Shown: positions 34,527 through 34,586 of the stretch, one piece after another
Layout of the letters: each line of letters opens with the position of its first letter
Position numbering within the stretch: position 1 is the first letter of the stretch
NCBI RefSeq assembly: GCF_010725055.1
Contig: NZ_BJKB01000027.1
Coordinates: 1-34,586 of the forward strand
Direction: 5' to 3'
DNA from: Gelidibacter japonicus
GTDB taxonomy: Bacteria; Bacteroidota; Bacteroidia; Flavobacteriales; Flavobacteriaceae
DNA: 34,586 nt
Notes under the pieces: model-generated
Told to the model about the DNA's origin: nothing
The model's input: the letters and a program-made list of their open reading frames with translations, nothing else
Database searches by the model: none
Position numbers and translations under genes: made by a program

Positions 34527-34586
34527 AATCGATTCATCTGTGGTTAAATTTAGTGATTATTTTTTAGTTTTTTACGCATGGATTCT
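34458..34586. other. Foreign-looking segment abutting truncated hsdR
   Basis: This stretch is not HsdR-coding. It holds an inverted repeat TGAGCA (34502-34507) / TGCTCA (34520-34525) and two near-direct copies of the block GCTCACTTT(C)ATCCG on the minus strand. No gene is visible. It may be the edge of an insertion or a rearrangement joint that continues beyond the window. Confidence 0.4.

Overview
The window looks like chromosomal DNA of a Bacteroidota bacterium, most likely a flavobacterium. The reasons are A+T-rich sequence, two SusC/SusD pairs with STN-type receptors driven by ECF sigma/FecR pairs, TAnnTTTG-like -7 boxes, many short-spaced lipoprotein genes and a 58-residue flavobacterial histone H1-like protein. 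No species can be named from sequence alone.

Layout. (1) Positions 1-1550: a mobile-element scar. It holds a strong perfect hairpin, a tRNA 3'-end-like fragment, a lone G+C-richer istB of an IS21-type element without istA, and one repeat-bearing IS end. (2) 1551-11979, minus strand: locus A. In transcription order it encodes an ECF sigma factor, a FecR anti-sigma, a SusC receptor with STN domain, a SusD lipoprotein, a SusCD-associated metallohydrolase-like lipoprotein that has lost its HExxH motif, a TlpA-like thioredoxin lipoprotein, and an exported EreA/ChaN-like protein. A terminator follows. (3) 12693-26227, minus strand: locus B. It has the same sigma/FecR/SusC/SusD front end but a cargo devoted to D-amino acids and peptides: a dipeptide epimerase, a serine beta-lactamase/DD-peptidase-like lipoprotein, an N-acyl-D-amino-acid deacylase, an exported glutamate-racemase homologue, and an exported amidohydrolase broken by a 1-nt frameshift. 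(4) 26337-27359, plus strand: a third ECF sigma gene broken by an in-frame ochre codon, a truncated lipoprotein-like fragment, and the H1-like gene, followed by a bidirectional terminator. (5) 27499-34526, minus strand: a type I restriction-modification island. It contains the C-terminal half of hsdR, a DUF433/DUF5615 (VapBC45-like) toxin-antitoxin pair, hsdS, a Fic gene, a second decayed hsdS 3' end, and hsdM.

How they work together. In loci A and B the receptor's N-terminal STN domain would signal substrate binding through FecR to the sigma factor, which would then induce receptor and cargo. Locus B is the most interesting part. By content it looks like a SusCD uptake locus for D-amino-acid-containing peptides, such as peptidoglycan stem peptides, D-Glu/D-Ala dipeptides or N-acyl-D-amino acids, rather than for glycans. 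Both loci share an almost superimposable fecR-susC spacer (hairpin plus a three-codon ATG-TCT-AAC-TAA element), so they probably derive from one ancestral cassette with exchanged cargo. The RM island has lost the front of hsdR and carries two extra defence or stress modules, so it may now act mainly as a methylase or as a module store. All functional statements are inferences from recognised motifs; no database search was possible.
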